DNA of 33,820 nt from an uncultured Planctomycetaceae bacterium. GTDB lineage: Bacteria; Planctomycetota; Planctomycetia; Pirellulales; Thermoguttaceae. The stretch lies in contig CAMZHY010000003.1 in assembly GCA_947307005.1 (NCBI GenBank), positions 1 to 33,820 on the forward strand. Reading direction: 5' to 3'. Of this stretch, positions 32,111-33,820 are shown piece by piece. Below the pieces are notes generated by a model that ran no database searches, was not told the DNA's origin, and worked only from the letters and a program-made list of their open reading frames with translations. The translations under genes were made by a program, and so were the position numbers. Every line of letters begins with the position of its first letter. Within the stretch, counting starts at the first letter, position 1.

Positions 32111-33763
32111 ATGACGCCTTCGTCCTTTCGTCGTTTCGTCGATTCTGATTCGTTACCGTCTGGTCTTCAGTCCGCACAACGGACTGAGACCTTGCGCGAC
32201 GCCTCCCGTGTCATCGCAAACGACGTCTGGAAAACACCTACTTCGTCGTGGAAAATGCAACGTATTTTCCACGTTGTTAGAGGAGCGCCAGAGAATTCCG
32301 ACGAACCTTTTTTATCCAGCGACGTTGAAGGCGTTTCCGCTAAGCAAAAGGTCTCTTCATGGACGCTCAGTTTTGTCCTTCACGGAGCGATCTTTCTAAT
32401 TTTGGCTTTTCTCTTTCTCCCCAGCGGCGGAGAAACTCCCGAATTGGAAGCAATTTTCAGCGCGGATTTAGGCGATCAGCTTGATTTCCTGACAGAGGAC
32501 GAGGGATCGCTCAATCCCAACCAAGCGGAAGAGTACAAGCTTACCGTTCCAGAAGAAGTCGCCGTCGACGATCTTGCCGTTTTCGAAGAGAAGATTCTTC
32601 CTTTCGATCCGCAGACAGACGCTCCAATTTTCGAGCAAACGCGAGTTGAAATGACCGAGGCGCTCGCGGGAAGAATGGATCCGGGCATTAAGAACGATCT
32701 TCTTGCAAAGTACGGCGGCACAAAGACGACGGAGGAAGCGGTCAAGGCGGGGCTTCAATGGCTTTTAAAGCAACAACTTAAGGACGGTTCTTGGAGTCTT
32801 TGCGGACCATATTCTGACGGTTTGCTACAAACGCGGGTCGACAACAAACCGGCTGCGACTGCGCTCGCGCTTTTGGCGTTTCAGGGCGCGGGGAATACGC
32901 GATCTTCCGGCGAGTATTCCTCCGCGGTAAGACGAGGCTGGGTCTGGCTTCTCCGCCAGCAAAACGACGACGGTTGCTTTACCCCTCGACAGCATGTTCG
33001 GGAAGCTCTTTTCTACACGCACGCTATATGCACGATAGCGCTCTGCGAACTCATTACGCTCGAAAAGAAAGCGAACCCGGAACTACGTCGCGCCGCTCGA
33101 AAAGCAATCGACTACCTCCTGGAAAATCAAAATACCGAAATGGGCGGATGGAAATACGAGCCGCAGGTAGGAAGCGATCTTTCAGTAACAGGCTGGTGTC
33201 TTATGGCTCTTCGTTCGTCGGAAATGGCGGGCTTTAAGACGCCGCAATCTTGCTATGACCGTATTTCCTCGTTCCTCGATTCTATTTCTTTCGACGACGG
33301 CGCGGATTACGTCTACGAACTGGACACAAAAGGTAAAATCCAAGATATGAACAAACGTTCCTCGATGACCGCGACCGGTCTTCTTTGCAGAGAATATCTC
33401 GGATGGACGCCAAACGAAAACGCTCTTCTGCGCGGAGCGGAAAAACTCGCGACGAACGAAAATTTAGTTCATTTCCCAACGACAAAGGAAGAAGAAAAAG
33501 ACTTCTTTCACAATGTCTACGGTTGGTATTCGACGTCTATGGCGCTGAAGGGGCTTGGCCCTTACAATAAGTACTGGCGAAAATGGAACGGCGCGCTCAG
33601 CAAAGAACTCCCGGCGCGACAGGAACCTAAAGGCTCTCCCGAAGCGGGAAGTTGGGATCCGCGCTTTGACGAGTATAATTTCGGCGGAGGTAGGTTGTAC
33701 GTGACGACCCTGTCGATTTTGTGTCTCGAAGTTTATTATCGCTATCTCCCGCTCTATCAGTAA
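32111..33763 (+). CDS. Membrane-anchored squalene-cyclase-fold (prenyltransferase-like repeat) protein
   Basis: 550 residues. A cytoplasmic N-terminus of about 80 residues is followed by one TM segment (about 84-104, WTLSFVLHGAIFLILAFLFL), an acidic linker, and from about 205 a series of alpha/alpha repeats. The repeats carry QW-like signatures such as GLQWLLKQQLKDGSW, GWVWLLRQQNDDGCF and AIDYLLENQNTEMGGW. This is the terpene-cyclase/prenyltransferase toroid fold. I see no DxDD or DCTAE cyclase motif, so a triterpene cyclase role is unlikely. Similar proteins are frequent in Planctomycetota and uncharacterised. Orientation places the toroid outside the cytoplasm. Co-transcription with proC is possible. 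A 5-bp AGCGC/GCGCT hairpin (32088-32101) lies just before the ATG. Confidence 0.82.
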   Translation: MTPSSFRRFVDSDSLPSGLQSAQRTETLRDASRVIANDVWKTPTSSWKMQRIFHVVRGAPENSDEPFLSSDVEGVSAKQKVSSWTLSFVLHGAIFLILAFLFLPSGGETPELEAIFSADLGDQLDFLTEDEGSLNPNQAEEYKLTVPEEVAVDDLAVFEEKILPFDPQTDAPIFEQTRVEMTEALAGRMDPGIKNDLLAKYGGTKTTEEAVKAGLQWLLKQQLKDGSWSLCGPYSDGLLQTRVDNKPAATALALLAFQGAGNTRSSGEYSSAVRRGWVWLLRQQNDDGCFTPRQHVREALFYTHAICTIALCELITLEKKANPELRRAARKAIDYLLENQNTEMGGWKYEPQVGSDLSVTGWCLMALRSSEMAGFKTPQSCYDRISSFLDSISFDDGADYVYELDTKGKIQDMNKRSSMTATGLLCREYLGWTPNENALLRGAEKLATNENLVHFPTTKEEEKDFFHNVYGWYSTSMALKGLGPYNKYWRKWNGALSKELPARQEPKGSPEAGSWDPRFDEYNFGGGRLYVTTLSILCLEVYYRYLPLYQ

Positions 33764-33795
33764 CATTGAAGTTTACGAAACATCTTCCGCCGCAA

Positions 33796-33812
33796 CCTTA
33801 TCAATCATAAGG
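33796..33812 (+). terminator. Weak hairpin after the squalene-cyclase-fold gene
   Basis: CCTTAT and ATAAGG form a 6-bp stem with a 5-nt loop about 33 nt after the stop. There is no T-tract before the window ends. Confidence 0.25.
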
Positions 33813-33820
33813 AATAAATC

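Noticed and set aside
32111-33763. True squalene-hopene cyclase
   Set aside because: QW-like repeats are present but the DxDD/DCTAE catalytic motifs are not, and a TM anchor precedes the toroid.

Overview
The window looks like chromosome from a moderate-GC member of the Planctomycetota. This is an inference from the gene types, and a host-associated lineage near Pirellulales/Thermoguttaceae is only a guess. The supporting signs are an EF-hand/FGE-sulfatase-fold secreted protein, a membrane-anchored VWA protein, a DUF4139 protein, a squalene-cyclase-fold repeat protein, an oversized signal peptidase I, two ECF-type sigma factors each followed by a membrane protein gene, and many starts without a Shine-Dalgarno sequence. 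I see no rRNA, tRNA, CRISPR array, transposase, integrase or phage gene.

Layout. (1) 1-3.2 kb: the 3' part of a protein with STN/secretin-like units, a thiE-HAD phosphatase pair on the minus strand, and a divergent thymidylate kinase. (2) 3.2-10.6 kb, minus strand: VWA membrane protein, then dipeptidyl-peptidase IV-like S9 peptidase and a large GH78 alpha-L-rhamnosidase, the last two probably co-transcribed. (3) 10.7-16.7 kb: peptide deformylase on plus, converging across a 13-bp terminator hairpin on a five-EF-hand/FGE-fold protein; then a secreted DUF4139 protein. (4) 16.9-21.2 kb, minus strand: an outer-membrane-type polysaccharide export lipoprotein with two terminators, a secreted unknown with an attenuator-like leader, and an ECF sigma factor followed by a single-pass membrane protein. 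(5) 21.8-25.2 kb, plus strand: an M2 (ACE-like) metallopeptidase and a membrane-anchored unknown. (6) 25.3-30.8 kb, minus strand: a tightly packed operon of signal peptidase I, ECF sigma factor and an 884-residue three-TM protein with an anti-sigma-like N-terminus and a large, apparently macroglobulin/Ig-like ectodomain. (7) 30.8-33.8 kb: divergent promoters, proC, and a membrane-anchored squalene-cyclase-fold repeat protein.

Housekeeping genes (tmk, def, thiE, proC, lepB) are interspersed with envelope and secreted proteins. The most interesting candidate system is the lepB-sigma-membrane protein operon: the protein-export peptidase, a regulator and its likely membrane sensor are translationally coupled, and both flanking proteins have unusual architectures. 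Other points worth checking are a thymidylate kinase P-loop lacking the Ser/Thr after the lysine, a terminator-like hairpin in the leader of the 382-residue protein, and an FGE-fold domain lacking one of the two catalytic cysteine positions.
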